Shown: positions 15,541-24,442 of the stretch, one piece after another
How the letters are laid out: each line of letters opens with the position of its first letter
Numbering within the stretch: the stretch's first letter is position 1
Source of the DNA: an uncultured Bacilli bacterium
GTDB lineage: Bacteria > Bacillota_I > Bacilli_A > RF39 > UBA660
NCBI GenBank assembly: GCA_947632085.1
Contig: CANRNY010000017.1
Location: 1 to 43,161 of the forward strand
Length of the DNA stretch: 43,161 nt
Reading direction: 5' to 3'
Translations under genes and position numbers: made by a program
The notes under the pieces: generated by a model
What the model saw: the letters and a program-made list of their open reading frames with translations, nothing else
The model's database searches: none
What the model was told of the DNA's origin: nothing

Positions 15541-16836
15541 TTATTCTTTTAATAATCTATTTAATTCTACAGCATATTCCATAGGTAATTCTTTTTTAAA
15601 ATCACTAATGAAACCCATAATTAATAATTCTTTAGCACTATTTTCACTTAATCCTTTACTAGTTAAGTAAAACATTTTTTCAGCACTTACTTTAGAAATA
15701 GTAGCTTCATGTTCTAAAATGCTAGTATTATTACCTACTATATTAGTTGGGAAAGTATCACTTCTAGATATATCATCTAAAATAATAGTATCACATTTAA
15801 CTGTTGCTTTACTATGGAAAGCATTTTTAGATATTTTAGTTAAACCACGATAGTTACTTACTCCACCATTAGAGGCGATTGATTTACTAATAATATTACT
15901 CTTCGTATATGGAGCTAGATGAATCATTTTAGCACCTGCATCTAGTGATTGACCTTCTTTAGCATAAGCAATAGATATAGAGTTACCTGTTGCACCTTTT
16001 CCTTTTAAAATACAAGATGGGTACTTCATTGTTACTTTACTACCAATATTACCATCTACCCATTCCATTGAACCATAATCATCAACTATAGCACGTTTAG
16101 TTACTAAATTATAAACATCAGTAGACCAGTTTTGAATAGTTGAATAACGACAATGAGCATTCTTCTTAATAAAGATTTCTACGACGCCAGCATGAAGAGA
16201 TGTTACACTATACTCTTTAGCTGTACAACCTTCAATATAGCTTAAATCAGCTCCTTCATCGACAATAATAATAGTTCTTTCGAATTGACCTAAACTTTCA
16301 GTTTCAATGCGGAAATAGCTTTGTAGAGGGCGATCAACTTTAACACCTTTAGGAATATAAATAAATGAACCACCTGACCAAACAGCACCATTTAAAGCAG
16401 TATATTTATTTTCGGCATAATTTACTAAATGATTAAAATACTCTTTAAAAAGATCAGGATACTTTTGTAAAGCATCATCAGTTGAAGTAAAAATAATACC
16501 TTTATCTTCAAGACTTTGATTATGATATACTACTTCACTTTCAAACTGATTAGTTACACCACCTAAATACTTCTTTTCTGCATCAATAACACCTAATTTA
16601 GCAAAACTATTACGAATACTACAATTAACTCTTTGCCAATCATTAGTTAACTTTTCTTCAGTACCTTTATAATAAGTGATATTATCAAAATCTAACTCTA
16701 TTTTAGGACCAAAACTAGGATTATCTAATTCCTTAAACTTAGCATAAGATTTTAAACGGAATTCTAACATCCATTTTGGTTCATTTTTCTTCTTTGATAA
16801 ATCAATGATAAATTGTTCATTTAATTCCCTTTTCAT
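15541..16836 (-). CDS. sufB: Fe-S cluster assembly scaffold SufB
   Basis: 431-aa SufB: WSGGSFIYIPKGVKVDRPLQ, RTIIIVDEGADLSYIEGCTA, then the C-terminal DTFPTNIVGNN, LEHEATISKVSAEKMFYL and GLSENSAKELLIMGFI. SufB with SufC and SufD makes and donates Fe-S clusters. Residue 405 to the end matches SufB (not SufD). ATG at 16836 follows a GTGATGATT site. The gene stands alone between its own promoter and terminator; no sufC, sufD, sufS or sufU is adjacent, whereas sufB normally ends that operon. Confidence 0.97.
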   Translation of the reverse strand: MKRELNEQFIIDLSKKKNEPKWMLEFRLKSYAKFKELDNPSFGPKIELDFDNITYYKGTEEKLTNDWQRVNCSIRNSFAKLGVIDAEKKYLGGVTNQFESEVVYHNQSLEDKGIIFTSTDDALQKYPDLFKEYFNHLVNYAENKYTALNGAVWSGGSFIYIPKGVKVDRPLQSYFRIETESLGQFERTIIIVDEGADLSYIEGCTAKEYSVTSLHAGVVEIFIKKNAHCRYSTIQNWSTDVYNLVTKRAIVDDYGSMEWVDGNIGSKVTMKYPSCILKGKGATGNSISIAYAKEGQSLDAGAKMIHLAPYTKSNIISKSIASNGGVSNYRGLTKISKNAFHSKATVKCDTIILDDISRSDTFPTNIVGNNTSILEHEATISKVSAEKMFYLTSKGLSENSAKELLIMGFISDFKKELPMEYAVELNRLLKE

Positions 16837-16852
16837 AATCATCACGTTACTT

Positions 16853-16881
16853 ATTATACACCATTAATTATTATTTGAAAA
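16853..16881 (-). promoter_or_regulatory. Promoter of sufB
   Basis: Minus strand TTTTCA (16876-16881), 17-bp spacer, TATAAT (16853-16858). Confidence 0.6.
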
Positions 16882-16919
16882 TAAGCAAATATTTTGGTAA
16901 TATTAGTATAGGTGATAAT

Positions 16920-18227
16920 ATGGAAATACTTGAAGTTAATAGAAATACTTTAGCTAACTTATATGAACAATTTCCGGAAAGTTTTAAAGACTTAAATATG
17001 AGTAGTAAATATCTTATATATAATGGAGAAACTGTAGATATTAGTGAATTTAATATTAATGACTTATTAGGTGGAGATAATGCTTTTTCTAGTTCATTAG
17101 ATGGATTATCTTCAGAAGATATATTTAGAATAATAAGATTACATGCAGTCTTTTTACAGTCCAAGAAGAAAGATGTTTTAAAGAAAAAAAATAATAATGA
17201 AGAAAAGTTAGAAGCAATTAAAGAAGAAAATCCTTTAATGCGTAGTATTAGTATAGTTAAAAAAGTTGATGGAGTTATAACTACTGAGTATTTTAATATT
17301 GTTGATAGTAATGGTGAAGATCATTTATTTGTTAATGATCGTAATGTAGATATATTTAGAATTTATGAAGGTTTAAAAGGTCGTAGTAATGGTAATGTTA
17401 CACCTGATGAATTAATAGAAGCAATTAATAGAAGATTGTATCGTATTAATTTAGAAAATGCACGTAATTTAAGTGAATCTGATGAGGTTTCTGAGGATTT
17501 TTCTAATAAGATGGAACAAGTTAATGATCCTTATAAAAATGATAAATCAGTAAGGGTTTATGGTAATGAAAATAATGATGTGGCAATTGTAGCTGATGAT
17601 CGTGATGTGCAAAAACATGAAGTTGTTACTTTTAGTAAGAATGAATTTGGAGATTTAGTAACAGAAACACATCATCAAAATGTTGAAGATGGTAATACAA
17701 CCACTGATAATAATGAAACAGCAACTGTAACTGATAATCAAGAAGAACAAGTTAAACCTAAAGAAGAAGATGAAATTGTTGAAAGATTAATATCTGAAGA
17801 AAAGTTTTATAGTTTATTAAATTCAGAATTTGATCTTACAGAAGAAGAAAGAAAAAGTGTTAATTTATTTTATGGCTACTTAGGAGATTTAGTATTATAT
17901 GAAGCTTATTTATTACCTGAATTAATGGATATTTTAAATAGATTTAGGTCTTATGTATATAAGTTACAATATGAAAGAGATGAAGCTTTTGAAATAAATA
18001 ATAAACAAAAGGAAGCTATTGAAAAATCTAATGAATTTGAATTAAAGAGAGATAATGTAGAACTTACTGATGATCCTAATAAAGTTAAAAATGAAGTACA
18101 AAAACTTACTTTAAAATATAATAATATGGATGCAGAAAATAAAGGAGTTATATCTACTCTACTTGTACTTTCTATTATAGTAATAGTAGCTATTATTTTA
18201 ATGATTGTTACTTTTAATAATATATAA
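16920..18227 (+). CDS. Acidic tail-anchored membrane protein of unknown function
   Basis: 435-aa protein not recognised. Long, acidic, Asn/Glu-rich cytosolic part with low-complexity stretch at about 270-295 (TTTDNNETATVTDNQEEQ), a probable coiled-coil region at about 355-405 (YERDEAFEINNKQKEA) and a single C-terminal membrane helix (about 410-430, STLLVLSIIVIVAIILMIV) with almost nothing after it, i.e. a tail anchor with the bulk inside the cell. ATG at 16920 has GGTGAT three bases upstream. Divergent from sufB; ends at a bidirectional terminator. Confidence 0.8.
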   Translation: MEILEVNRNTLANLYEQFPESFKDLNMSSKYLIYNGETVDISEFNINDLLGGDNAFSSSLDGLSSEDIFRIIRLHAVFLQSKKKDVLKKKNNNEEKLEAIKEENPLMRSISIVKKVDGVITTEYFNIVDSNGEDHLFVNDRNVDIFRIYEGLKGRSNGNVTPDELIEAINRRLYRINLENARNLSESDEVSEDFSNKMEQVNDPYKNDKSVRVYGNENNDVAIVADDRDVQKHEVVTFSKNEFGDLVTETHHQNVEDGNTTTDNNETATVTDNQEEQVKPKEEDEIVERLISEEKFYSLLNSEFDLTEEERKSVNLFYGYLGDLVLYEAYLLPELMDILNRFRSYVYKLQYERDEAFEINNKQKEAIEKSNEFELKRDNVELTDDPNKVKNEVQKLTLKYNNMDAENKGVISTLLVLSIIVIVAIILMIVTFNNI

Positions 18228-18246
18228 AATTTATTTGTTAGAGAGT

Positions 18247-18284
18247 AAAAACCCAATTCAGTTTAATCCTGAGTTGGGTTTTTA
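18247..18284. terminator. Bidirectional terminator between the tail-anchored gene and pta
   Basis: Stem AAACCCAATTCAG/CTGAGTTGGGTTT (one G-T wobble), loop about 7 nt, A run left and T run right. Confidence 0.9.
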
Positions 18285-18301
18285 AGTTAATTAAATAATT
18301 T

Positions 18302-19300
18302 TTATTTTTGGGCTTGAACAGATGTAATAGCGACTACACCAACAATATCTTCTACAGAACAACCACGAGATAGATCGTTAACTGGTTTTCTTATTCCTTG
18401 AGTTATTGGGCCATAGCTTTCAGCTTTAGCTAGTCTTTGAACAAGTTTATAACCAATGTTACCAGCATCTAAATCTGGGAAGATTAGAACATTGGCATGA
18501 CCAGCAACTTGGGAGTTAGGAGCTTTCATTTTAGCTACTTCAGGAACAATAGCAGCATCTAGTTGAAGTTCACCATCAATTAGGTATTCTTTGTATTCTT
18601 GTTTGGCAATTTTAACGGCTTCAACTACTTTATCAACATCAGCATGTTTGGCACTACCCATTGTGGAATGTGATAACAGCGCTGTTATTGGTTTAGCATT
18701 GGTAAGTAGTTCAAATGATTTAGCAGATGAAGCAGCGATAGCAGCTAGTCGTTCTGGAGTTGGATTTTGTTCTAAACCAGCATCACTAAAAATAAATGTA
18801 CCATTATAGCCATATTCACAATTTGGGACAATCATTAAGAAGAAAGCTGAAACTAATTTACAATCTTTTTCTGTTTTAATTATTTGAAGAGCTGGTCTTA
18901 AGGTATTAGCTGTAGAATGACAAGCACCTGATACAACACCATCTGCTAAATCATTTTGAACTAACATACATGCATAATACATATAATCTTCTAATAGTAA
19001 CTTTTTAGCTTCTTCAATAGTTAATCCTTTTTCTTTTCGTAATTCATATAAATCATTTATTAATTTATCAGTTAAATTAGAAGTATATGGATTAATTATC
19101 TCTATATTAGATAAATCAATATCTTCTTTAGAAGCTAAAGAAGATATTTCATCTTCTTTACCAATTAAGGTTATTTTAGCTATTTGTTCTTTTTGACAGA
19201 TACTAGCAGCTTTTAAGACTCTTATATCCATTGATTCTGGTAAAATTATTCTTTTTATATTTTGTTTGGCTCTTGTTTTTATTTCATCAATAAAACTCAT
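18302..19300 (-). CDS. pta: Phosphate acetyltransferase
   Basis: Converts acetyl-CoA and phosphate to acetyl phosphate, the step before acetate kinase ATP formation. 332 aa, the short single-domain Pta type. Motifs: RIILPESMDIRVLKAA at the N-terminus, ADGVVSGACHSTANTLRPALQ (about 138-158), FSDAGLEQNPTPERLA, LSHSTMGSAKH, and the C-terminal FPDLDAGNIGYKLVQRL / GPITQGIRKPVNDLSRG. Preceded by an unknown gene at 15 bp distance, so likely co-transcribed. Confidence 0.97.
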   Translation of the reverse strand: MSFIDEIKTRAKQNIKRIILPESMDIRVLKAASICQKEQIAKITLIGKEDEISSLASKEDIDLSNIEIINPYTSNLTDKLINDLYELRKEKGLTIEEAKKLLLEDYMYYACMLVQNDLADGVVSGACHSTANTLRPALQIIKTEKDCKLVSAFFLMIVPNCEYGYNGTFIFSDAGLEQNPTPERLAAIAASSAKSFELLTNAKPITALLSHSTMGSAKHADVDKVVEAVKIAKQEYKEYLIDGELQLDAAIVPEVAKMKAPNSQVAGHANVLIFPDLDAGNIGYKLVQRLAKAESYGPITQGIRKPVNDLSRGCSVEDIVGVVAITSVQAQK

Positions 19301-19315
19301 ATTATTTCCTTCTTT

Positions 19316-20008
19316 CTACTGTTGTTTATATTTATTATAAAAATCTTTCATTGTATTATATATAAAGGTTACTATTTCTTTTTCTTTAGATAGATTTGGT
19401 AAATATTTTTGATATGTTTCATCAATATATGTATCTTTTTTGATAAAAAGGTCTTGTTGTTCATCATAATATACAGATTTAGTACCTGTAGTAAATAAAG
19501 ATAAAGGATTAGTTCTTTTACTATTAGGTTCTATACTATGAGCTATAGTTAGTTCGTTATCTTTATTAGTAACAATATTAAAGTTTTCAGGGATATTTAA
19601 ACCATCAGTAATATTAAGATTAGGATTATTAGTTATTAGTTCTAAACTAAAATGTTCTTCAGTTATACCATTAATATTTACTATATTTCCTTCTACTATA
19701 TAGTATGGAATATCTAAGGAATATGTATCTTTATCTTCATTGGTTAAGCAATAGTATTTAGTTTCTATTGGACGACTAGTTTCGTAGTATATGTCTTGTA
19801 AAGACATTTCTACTTTACTAAATTCGGTTTCGAAGAATACTTTTAAATTATCAGGATTGAAATTTAAAATATATGGTCCTATTTCTATTTCGTATTTCTT
19901 TTCAAGAATGCTTGTACGCATTATTTTGAATAGATATTTTTCAATATTTGCTTTATCTATTGGATTTTTAGGAATTGGATATATTAGTTTTTGTAATTCT
20001 TCTATCAT
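19316..20008 (-). CDS. Hypothetical protein upstream of pta
   Basis: 230-aa soluble protein, not recognised. Mixed alpha/beta composition with many beta-like stretches (YEIEIGPYILNFNPDN, TYSLDIPYYIVEGNIVNING); no signal peptide, no membrane helix. Ends in a helical, Lys/Tyr-rich segment. ATG at 20008 follows GGTGGTTATAAT. First gene of a probable two-gene unit with pta; a palindrome overlaps its putative -10. Confidence 0.7.
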   Translation of the reverse strand: MIEELQKLIYPIPKNPIDKANIEKYLFKIMRTSILEKKYEIEIGPYILNFNPDNLKVFFETEFSKVEMSLQDIYYETSRPIETKYYCLTNEDKDTYSLDIPYYIVEGNIVNINGITEEHFSLELITNNPNLNITDGLNIPENFNIVTNKDNELTIAHSIEPNSKRTNPLSLFTTGTKSVYYDEQQDLFIKKDTYIDETYQKYLPNLSKEKEIVTFIYNTMKDFYNKYKQQ

Positions 20009-20027
20009 ATTATAACCACCTTTATAC

Positions 20028-20045
20028 TGTGTTTATTATAACACA
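20028..20045 (-). promoter_or_regulatory. 18-bp palindrome around the -10 of the pta operon
   Basis: TGTGTT-TATTAT-AACACA (20028-20045). On the minus strand it contains TATAAT (20035-20040) 27 bp before the start codon of the upstream gene. A perfect 6-bp arm palindrome sitting on a -10 suggests a repressor site; no regulator can be named. Confidence 0.4.
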
Positions 20046-20054
20046 TTTTATTAA

Positions 20055-20079
20055 AATAAAAAGAAGCTATTTAGCTTCT
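20055..20079 (-). terminator. Terminator of spoVS
   Basis: AGAAGCTA-TT-TAGCTTCT hairpin (20062-20079) containing the stop, then TTTTTATTTT on the minus strand. Confidence 0.85.
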
Positions 20080-20327
20080 ATAATTAGTTTAATAGCAGTT
20101 TTTTCTTTACCATCTATTTCAATATCTGTAAATGCTGGAATGCAAACGAGGTTGATACCACTTGGTGATATATATCCTCTAGCTATTGATACGGCTTTAA
20201 CAGCTTGGTTTAGAGCTCCAGCCCCAACGGTTTGTAGTTCTACACCACCCTTTTCTCTAAAGATATTAGCAATAGCTCCTGCTACTTTACTTGGATTAGA
20301 TTTACTTGATACTTTTAGTATTTCCAT
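20067..20327 (-). CDS. spoVS: Stage V sporulation protein S
   Basis: 86 aa, the same length as Bacillus SpoVS, and very close to the family: MEILKVSSKSNPSKVAGAIA, then LQTVGAGALNQAVKAV, SIARGYISPSGINL and CIPAFTDIEIDGKEKTAIKL. SpoVS is a small Alba-like, probably nucleic-acid-binding protein that in Bacillus affects septation and coat assembly; it also occurs in bacteria that do not sporulate. ATG at 20327 chosen because AGAGAGG lies 6 nt upstream, whereas it abuts the ATG at 20333. Monocistronic between two terminators. Confidence 0.95.
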   Translation of the reverse strand: MEILKVSSKSNPSKVAGAIANIFREKGGVELQTVGAGALNQAVKAVSIARGYISPSGINLVCIPAFTDIEIDGKEKTAIKLIIEAK

Positions 20328-20383
20328 CTGCATCCTCTCTTTCTATATTACAATATATGAAAGAGTTTTTTTTATATGAAAGA

Positions 20384-20412
20384 AAATAGAAGCTATTTGT
20401 TAGCTTCTATTT
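20384..20412 (-). terminator. Terminator of enolase gene
   Basis: AAATAGAAGCTA/TAGCTTCTATTT (20384-20395, 20401-20412), 5-nt loop, T-rich run after it on the minus strand; contains the stop. Confidence 0.88.
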
Positions 20413-21625
20413 CTTCTTCGATTCTAATTAGTTGATTGTATTTACAAATACGATCAGTACGAGACATTGAACCAGTCTTGATTTGTCCTAAGTCTAGACC
20501 AACAGCTAAATCAGCAATTGTTGTATCTTCTGTTTCACCACTACGATGAGAGATGACAGTATTATAACCATGGCTTTTAGCTAGTTCAATTGTTTCTAAT
20601 GTTTCAGTAATAGTACCAATTTGGTTAACTTTTAATAAGATAGCGTTACCAGCTTTTTTATCGATACCCATTTGTAAACATTTTTTGTTAGTAACAAATA
20701 GATCATCACCTACTAGTTGAATTTTATCTCCAAGTCTTTCAGTAATTTTAGTAAATCCTTCCCAATCATTTTCATCTACTGGATCTTCAATAGATATAAT
20801 AGGATATTTGTTTACTAATTCTTCATAGAAGTCGATTAGTTCATCAGTAGTAAGTGTTCTTCCTTCACCTTCTAAAACGTATTTACCATCTTTGTAGAAT
20901 TCACTAGCAGCGACATCAATACCTAAGCAAACGTCTTTACCAGGTTCATAACCAGCTCTTTTAATAGCTTCTACTATAAGTTCAAATCCTTCTTGATTAC
21001 TATTTAAGTCTGGAGCAAAACCACCTTCATCACCAACACCAGTAGCTAGACCTTTTTCGTTTAATACTTTTTTTAGATTATGAAATACTTCAGCTCCTAC
21101 TCTTACTCTTTCTTTAATAGTATCTCTTTGAGGAATAATCATAAATTCTTGGAAATCTAGTTTGTTATCTGCATGAGCTCCACCATTTATGATGTTCATC
21201 ATTGGACGAGGTAATGTTCTTCCTTCACCAACATAAGCATATAAAGGTTTACCTGCATTAATAGCACTAGCTTTTAAGGCTGCCATTGAAATACCTAGAA
21301 TAGCATTAGCCCCAAATTTAGACTTAGTTTCTGTACCATCAAGTTCAATCATAGCATAGTCTAGTGCTTTTTGATCTTCAGCATCCATACCAATTACTAA
21401 GTCTCTTAATGGACCATTAACATTAGCTACAGCTTTTAATGTACCCTTTCCCATATATCTTGTTCCGCCATCTCTTAGTTCTAGAGCTTCTCTTTCTCCT
21501 GTTGAAGCACCAGATGGAACAGCAGCACGACCTAGAATTCCATTTTCTAGAATAACGTCAACTTCAACAGTTGGATTACCACGAGAATCAAGAATTTCAC
21601 GGCCAATTACGTTTTTAATTTTCAT
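20393..21625 (-). CDS. eno: Enolase
   Basis: Converts 2-phosphoglycerate to phosphoenolpyruvate; homomultimeric cytosolic Mg enzyme. 410 aa. Motifs in order: [55 protein letters not shown] with the catalytic Glu, [11 protein letters not shown] and GDDLFVTN for Mg, [10 protein letters not shown] with the catalytic Lys, and [20 protein letters not shown] at 21625 lies 8 nt after AGGAG; the ATG at 21631 is too close to it. Its leader begins with a small hairpin. Confidence 0.99.
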   Translation of the reverse strand: MKIKNVIGREILDSRGNPTVEVDVILENGILGRAAVPSGASTGEREALELRDGGTRYMGKGTLKAVANVNGPLRDLVIGMDAEDQKALDYAMIELDGTETKSKFGANAILGISMAALKASAINAGKPLYAYVGEGRTLPRPMMNIINGGAHADNKLDFQEFMIIPQRDTIKERVRVGAEVFHNLKKVLNEKGLATGVGDEGGFAPDLNSNQEGFELIVEAIKRAGYEPGKDVCLGIDVAASEFYKDGKYVLEGEGRTLTTDELIDFYEELVNKYPIISIEDPVDENDWEGFTKITERLGDKIQLVGDDLFVTNKKCLQMGIDKKAGNAILLKVNQIGTITETLETIELAKSHGYNTVISHRSGETEDTTIADLAVGLDLGQIKTGSMSRTDRICKYNQLIRIEEEIEANK

Positions 21626-21647
21626 AACCATCTCTCCTTAATATATT

Positions 21648-21687
21648 GCTATAAATTATGTTCTTATAGCCCACACATATTATACCA
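21648..21687 (-). promoter_or_regulatory. Extended -10 promoter and leader hairpin of eno
   Basis: Minus strand TGGTATAAT at 21679-21687 predicts a start near 21672. The first leader bases then form GCTATAA/TTATAGC (21648-21654 and 21664-21670, 9-nt loop), i.e. a hairpin at the very 5' end of the mRNA, which could protect it from 5' exonuclease. Confidence 0.55.
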
Positions 21688-21693
21688 AAAGGG

Positions 21694-21721
21694 ATGAAAA
21701 AAAGGAACATAATTGTTCCTT
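21694..21721 (-). terminator. Terminator of the DUF1292 gene
   Basis: AAGGAACA/TGTTCCTT hairpin (21702-21709, 21714-21721) then a T run on the minus strand. Confidence 0.85.
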
Positions 21722-21986
21722 ATTTATCTAATTGATATGTTACTTTAGCTCCTTCAGATAAAGTAGTTATCATTTTTTCAATAAGTTTGTTTTCTGCTTC
21801 AGTATCTACTGGAGATAGTTTACCATCTTCATAGATAGAAGCATAGCATTTTACAGTATCGTTTTCTTTAGTAAAATCTGTATAAACAACGTAGTTTTTA
21901 CCATTATTTTCTGATTCAAAGGAGAATAAGATATCGAATTCTTTTTCTTCACCTTTATCATTTTTTATTTTTAGTTTGTTGTTCAT
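21720..21986 (-). CDS. DUF1292 family protein
   Basis: 88-aa acidic cytosolic protein of the DUF1292 type: KNDKGEEKEFDILFSFES, GKNYVVYTD, and a C-terminal helix E-NKLIEKMI. Function of the family is unknown. Its AGGAGG ribosome site lies inside the last codons of the PP2C gene (the Arg-Arg AGG AGG before TAA), 2 bp gap, so the two are translationally linked. Confidence 0.85.
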   Translation of the reverse strand: MNNKLKIKNDKGEEKEFDILFSFESENNGKNYVVYTDFTKENDTVKCYASIYEDGKLSPVDTEAENKLIEKMITTLSEGAKVTYQLDK

Positions 21987-21988
21987 AA

Positions 21989-23452
21989 TTACCTCCTAAA
22001 CATTGCTGCTGTAGCATTATCTTTACCAGCTTGGACAACTTTTTCCTGACTTTTCCAAAAACGTGATTTTTTAACAGCATCAGAAGTCTTGGCTATTTCT
22101 ACGAGAGCTTTTGTAACTTCTTCACGTGGAGTTGTTTCAGCAATAATACGTATATCATCTTGTGATAGTAAATCAGTTACACCATCACTTAAAAGTAATA
22201 ATGTTTCATAGCTATCATTAGGAATTATTCTTGTTTGAATTTGTTCTAAATTAGGTTGACCCATACAACGTAATATTCGATTATTTCCTGGGGCAAATCT
22301 TAAATCATCAAGTTCTTGATTTGTTGGTTTGGAGTTATTATTACGTTGTTGCATTTCTTGCCAAACAACTGATTCATCACTTGTTACTAATGATATTTGA
22401 CCATCTGCTACTGTATAAGCTCTTGAATCACCAACACTAGCAACGATTGTATCTTTTTCAGTTACAATCGAACTTACTAAAGTAGATCCTGCTCTTTGAT
22501 GGTATTTTTGGAATAAGTCATTACTAATTCTAGAAATTGTTTTAGTAAATGATTCTTTAAGGCCTGATGTTATATAGTAGGCATCAGCAGGTATTTGTTT
22601 AAACCATTCAGCTAGTTCTTTAACAACATAGTTACTAGCTAATTCTCCACCATCTAAACCACCTACACCATCAGCAACAGCTATTAGTTTGAATTTATCA
22701 TTATCTGGATGAGTTAATATAATTACGGAATCTTCTTGATTATCTCTTTTACGACCTACATCTTGAGTAGCAAATAAGGTTCCATCTAGAGCATATTCAC
22801 TATGTGCATATTTAACTTGAGTTCCAGCAACAACTTCTCTTAAGCAACGATTTACTGATTCATAGTTAACATTAAGTTTAGTTACTGGTTTTATCTCTTC
22901 AGCATCATGAGTTACTTTATCTAGTAGTTCTTGAGCTAGAGGAGTTCCAATACGATCTAATTGGTAACGAAATTCAGTACCATTTTTATTAGGATCACTA
23001 GTATATGAAGTACCATTATTATAGAAACGTTGGTTAAAACGAGTTTGAGCAACGGCATTAGCTATACCAAATAGTTCGTTTGGATGAGTATTATAATAGA
23101 AAATTATATTAACTTTAGGATTTTGAATTAGTTCAATTGCTTTGGATATTTCTTGAATATCAACAAATGAATATCTATCATACCATCCTGTAGGAATATT
23201 TTTGTTTTTAGAAGTCATTACTTCTTGATAAGCATGGTATATTATTACAGCGTTTTTAACAATGTATTCTATAAAATCGCGACTATCTAATCGACTTATT
23301 CTTGTACGAGCCATATTTTTAGAAGTAAAATTTCTTACATATACAGGCGCTGTAGCATTGTCGTATAGTAAGTATGTTATTGAAGTGCTATAATCCGGAT
23401 GGGCTTTTAATGTTTCGATAAAAGCAACATCTATATCTTGTATTTTTGTCAT
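21989..23452 (-). CDS. PP2C-family Ser/Thr protein phosphatase with novel N-terminal region
   Basis: 487 aa. Residues about 225-487 are a PP2C domain with all metal motifs: RKRDNQEDS (237-242), VADGVGG (259-265), GSTLVSSIV, ASVGDSRAY (339-347), LLSDGVTD (422-428) and GKDNATA (477-483). Residues 1-220 are a separate cytosolic region I do not recognise (FVDIQEISKAIEL, YYNTHPNELFGIANAVAQTRF). The ATG at 23452 follows GGTGATGAT; a longer reading adds a hydrophobic Phe-run without ribosome site and is rejected. No partner kinase is adjacent. Confidence 0.92.
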   Translation of the reverse strand: MTKIQDIDVAFIETLKAHPDYSTSITYLLYDNATAPVYVRNFTSKNMARTRISRLDSRDFIEYIVKNAVIIYHAYQEVMTSKNKNIPTGWYDRYSFVDIQEISKAIELIQNPKVNIIFYYNTHPNELFGIANAVAQTRFNQRFYNNGTSYTSDPNKNGTEFRYQLDRIGTPLAQELLDKVTHDAEEIKPVTKLNVNYESVNRCLREVVAGTQVKYAHSEYALDGTLFATQDVGRKRDNQEDSVIILTHPDNDKFKLIAVADGVGGLDGGELASNYVVKELAEWFKQIPADAYYITSGLKESFTKTISRISNDLFQKYHQRAGSTLVSSIVTEKDTIVASVGDSRAYTVADGQISLVTSDESVVWQEMQQRNNNSKPTNQELDDLRFAPGNNRILRCMGQPNLEQIQTRIIPNDSYETLLLLSDGVTDLLSQDDIRIIAETTPREEVTKALVEIAKTSDAVKKSRFWKSQEKVVQAGKDNATAAMFRR

Positions 23453-23492
23453 ATCATCACCTATTTTTATTTTATCACAATTAATTATTTTC

Positions 23493-23528
23493 AAAAAAAA
23501 GAAAAAGAATACTTTACATATCTTTTTC
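23493..23528 (-). terminator. Terminator of the methyltransferase gene
   Basis: GAAAAAGA/TCTTTTTC (23501-23508, 23521-23528) followed by eight T on the minus strand; overlaps the stop. Confidence 0.75.
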
Positions 23529-24386
23529 CCATCTAGCGTAAATACCACAAGGTAATATTAAATTACTATTATGCATTTTTATACCTAGTTCATCACTACT
23601 AATATGGCCAGGACATTTTTTATTAACTGTTAAAGATAATATATTTTCTAGGACGGTCATTGATAAACCAGTTGTATAAGAATTTATTAGAAAGAGGATT
23701 GGTTTATCAGATAGTAGTTCGGTACATAGTTCTACTAATGGATATAAGTCTTTTTCAATATCCCATACTTCGCCATTAGAACCTCTACCAAAAGATGGTG
23801 GATCCATAAGGATTATATCGTATTTGTTACCTCTTCTTATTTCTCTTTTGACGAATTTAACAACATCATCAACAAGGAATCTAATTGGTTTATCAGCTAA
23901 ATTACTGGCACTCACGTTTTCTTTAGCCCAATCGACCATTCCACGTGATGAATCAACATGGACTACTTCAGCACCTGCACTTAAGGCAGCTACGGAAGCA
24001 GCCCCAGTATAAGCAAAGAGATTTAGGACTTTAACTGGTTTGGAAGCATTCTTTATTTTCTCTCTAATTAAGTTCCAGTTATATGCTTGTTCAGGGAATA
24101 AACCAGTATGTTTAAAGCCCATTAGTTTTATATTAAAAGTTAAATCTTGATAATGGACTTGCCATGATGCAGGTAATTGGGAATTTTTTATATCCCAAGA
24201 TCCACCACCTTTATTACTACGATAATAGGTAGCATCGATATTTTGCCATTCTTTTTCATTTGATTTATATGACCATATTATTTGGGGATCTGGTCTTAAT
24301 AGTTTATAACCATTCCAATTTTCTAATTTCATCCCATCAGCCATATCAAGAATTTGATATTCAGTAAAATCATTGACGATTTTCAT
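23514..24386 (-). CDS. Class I SAM-dependent (RNA-type) methyltransferase
   Basis: 290-aa methyltransferase of the RlmI/RlmK-like type. Motif I LNLFAYTGAAS (about 125-135), motif II VVHVDSSRGMVDWAKEN, then motif IV ILMDPPSFGRG, which in this group precedes base methylation of 23S rRNA. The PUA domain of full RlmI is missing; the N-terminal 115 residues carry a Trp-rich region (GYKLLRPDPQIIWSYK). ATG at 24386 follows GGGTGATTAT. Substrate not certain. Confidence 0.88.
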   Translation of the reverse strand: MKIVNDFTEYQILDMADGMKLENWNGYKLLRPDPQIIWSYKSNEKEWQNIDATYYRSNKGGGSWDIKNSQLPASWQVHYQDLTFNIKLMGFKHTGLFPEQAYNWNLIREKIKNASKPVKVLNLFAYTGAASVAALSAGAEVVHVDSSRGMVDWAKENVSASNLADKPIRFLVDDVVKFVKREIRRGNKYDIILMDPPSFGRGSNGEVWDIEKDLYPLVELCTELLSDKPILFLINSYTTGLSMTVLENILSLTVNKKCPGHISSDELGIKMHNSNLILPCGIYARWEKDM

Positions 24387-24416
24387 ATAATCACCCGTTT
24401 CATTATAACATAATAA

Positions 24417-24442
24417 GAAAAAAAGCACATTAGCTATGTGCT
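24417..24442 (-). terminator. Terminator of the DUF308 gene
   Basis: AGCACAT/ATGTGCT (24424-24430, 24436-24442), then TTTTTTT on the minus strand; overlaps the stop. Confidence 0.85.

Noticed and set aside
16871-17164. Minus-strand reading frame inside the tail-anchored gene
   Set aside because: It is antisense to a longer, well-started gene, has no ribosome site, and its composition looks like a mirror of the coding strand.
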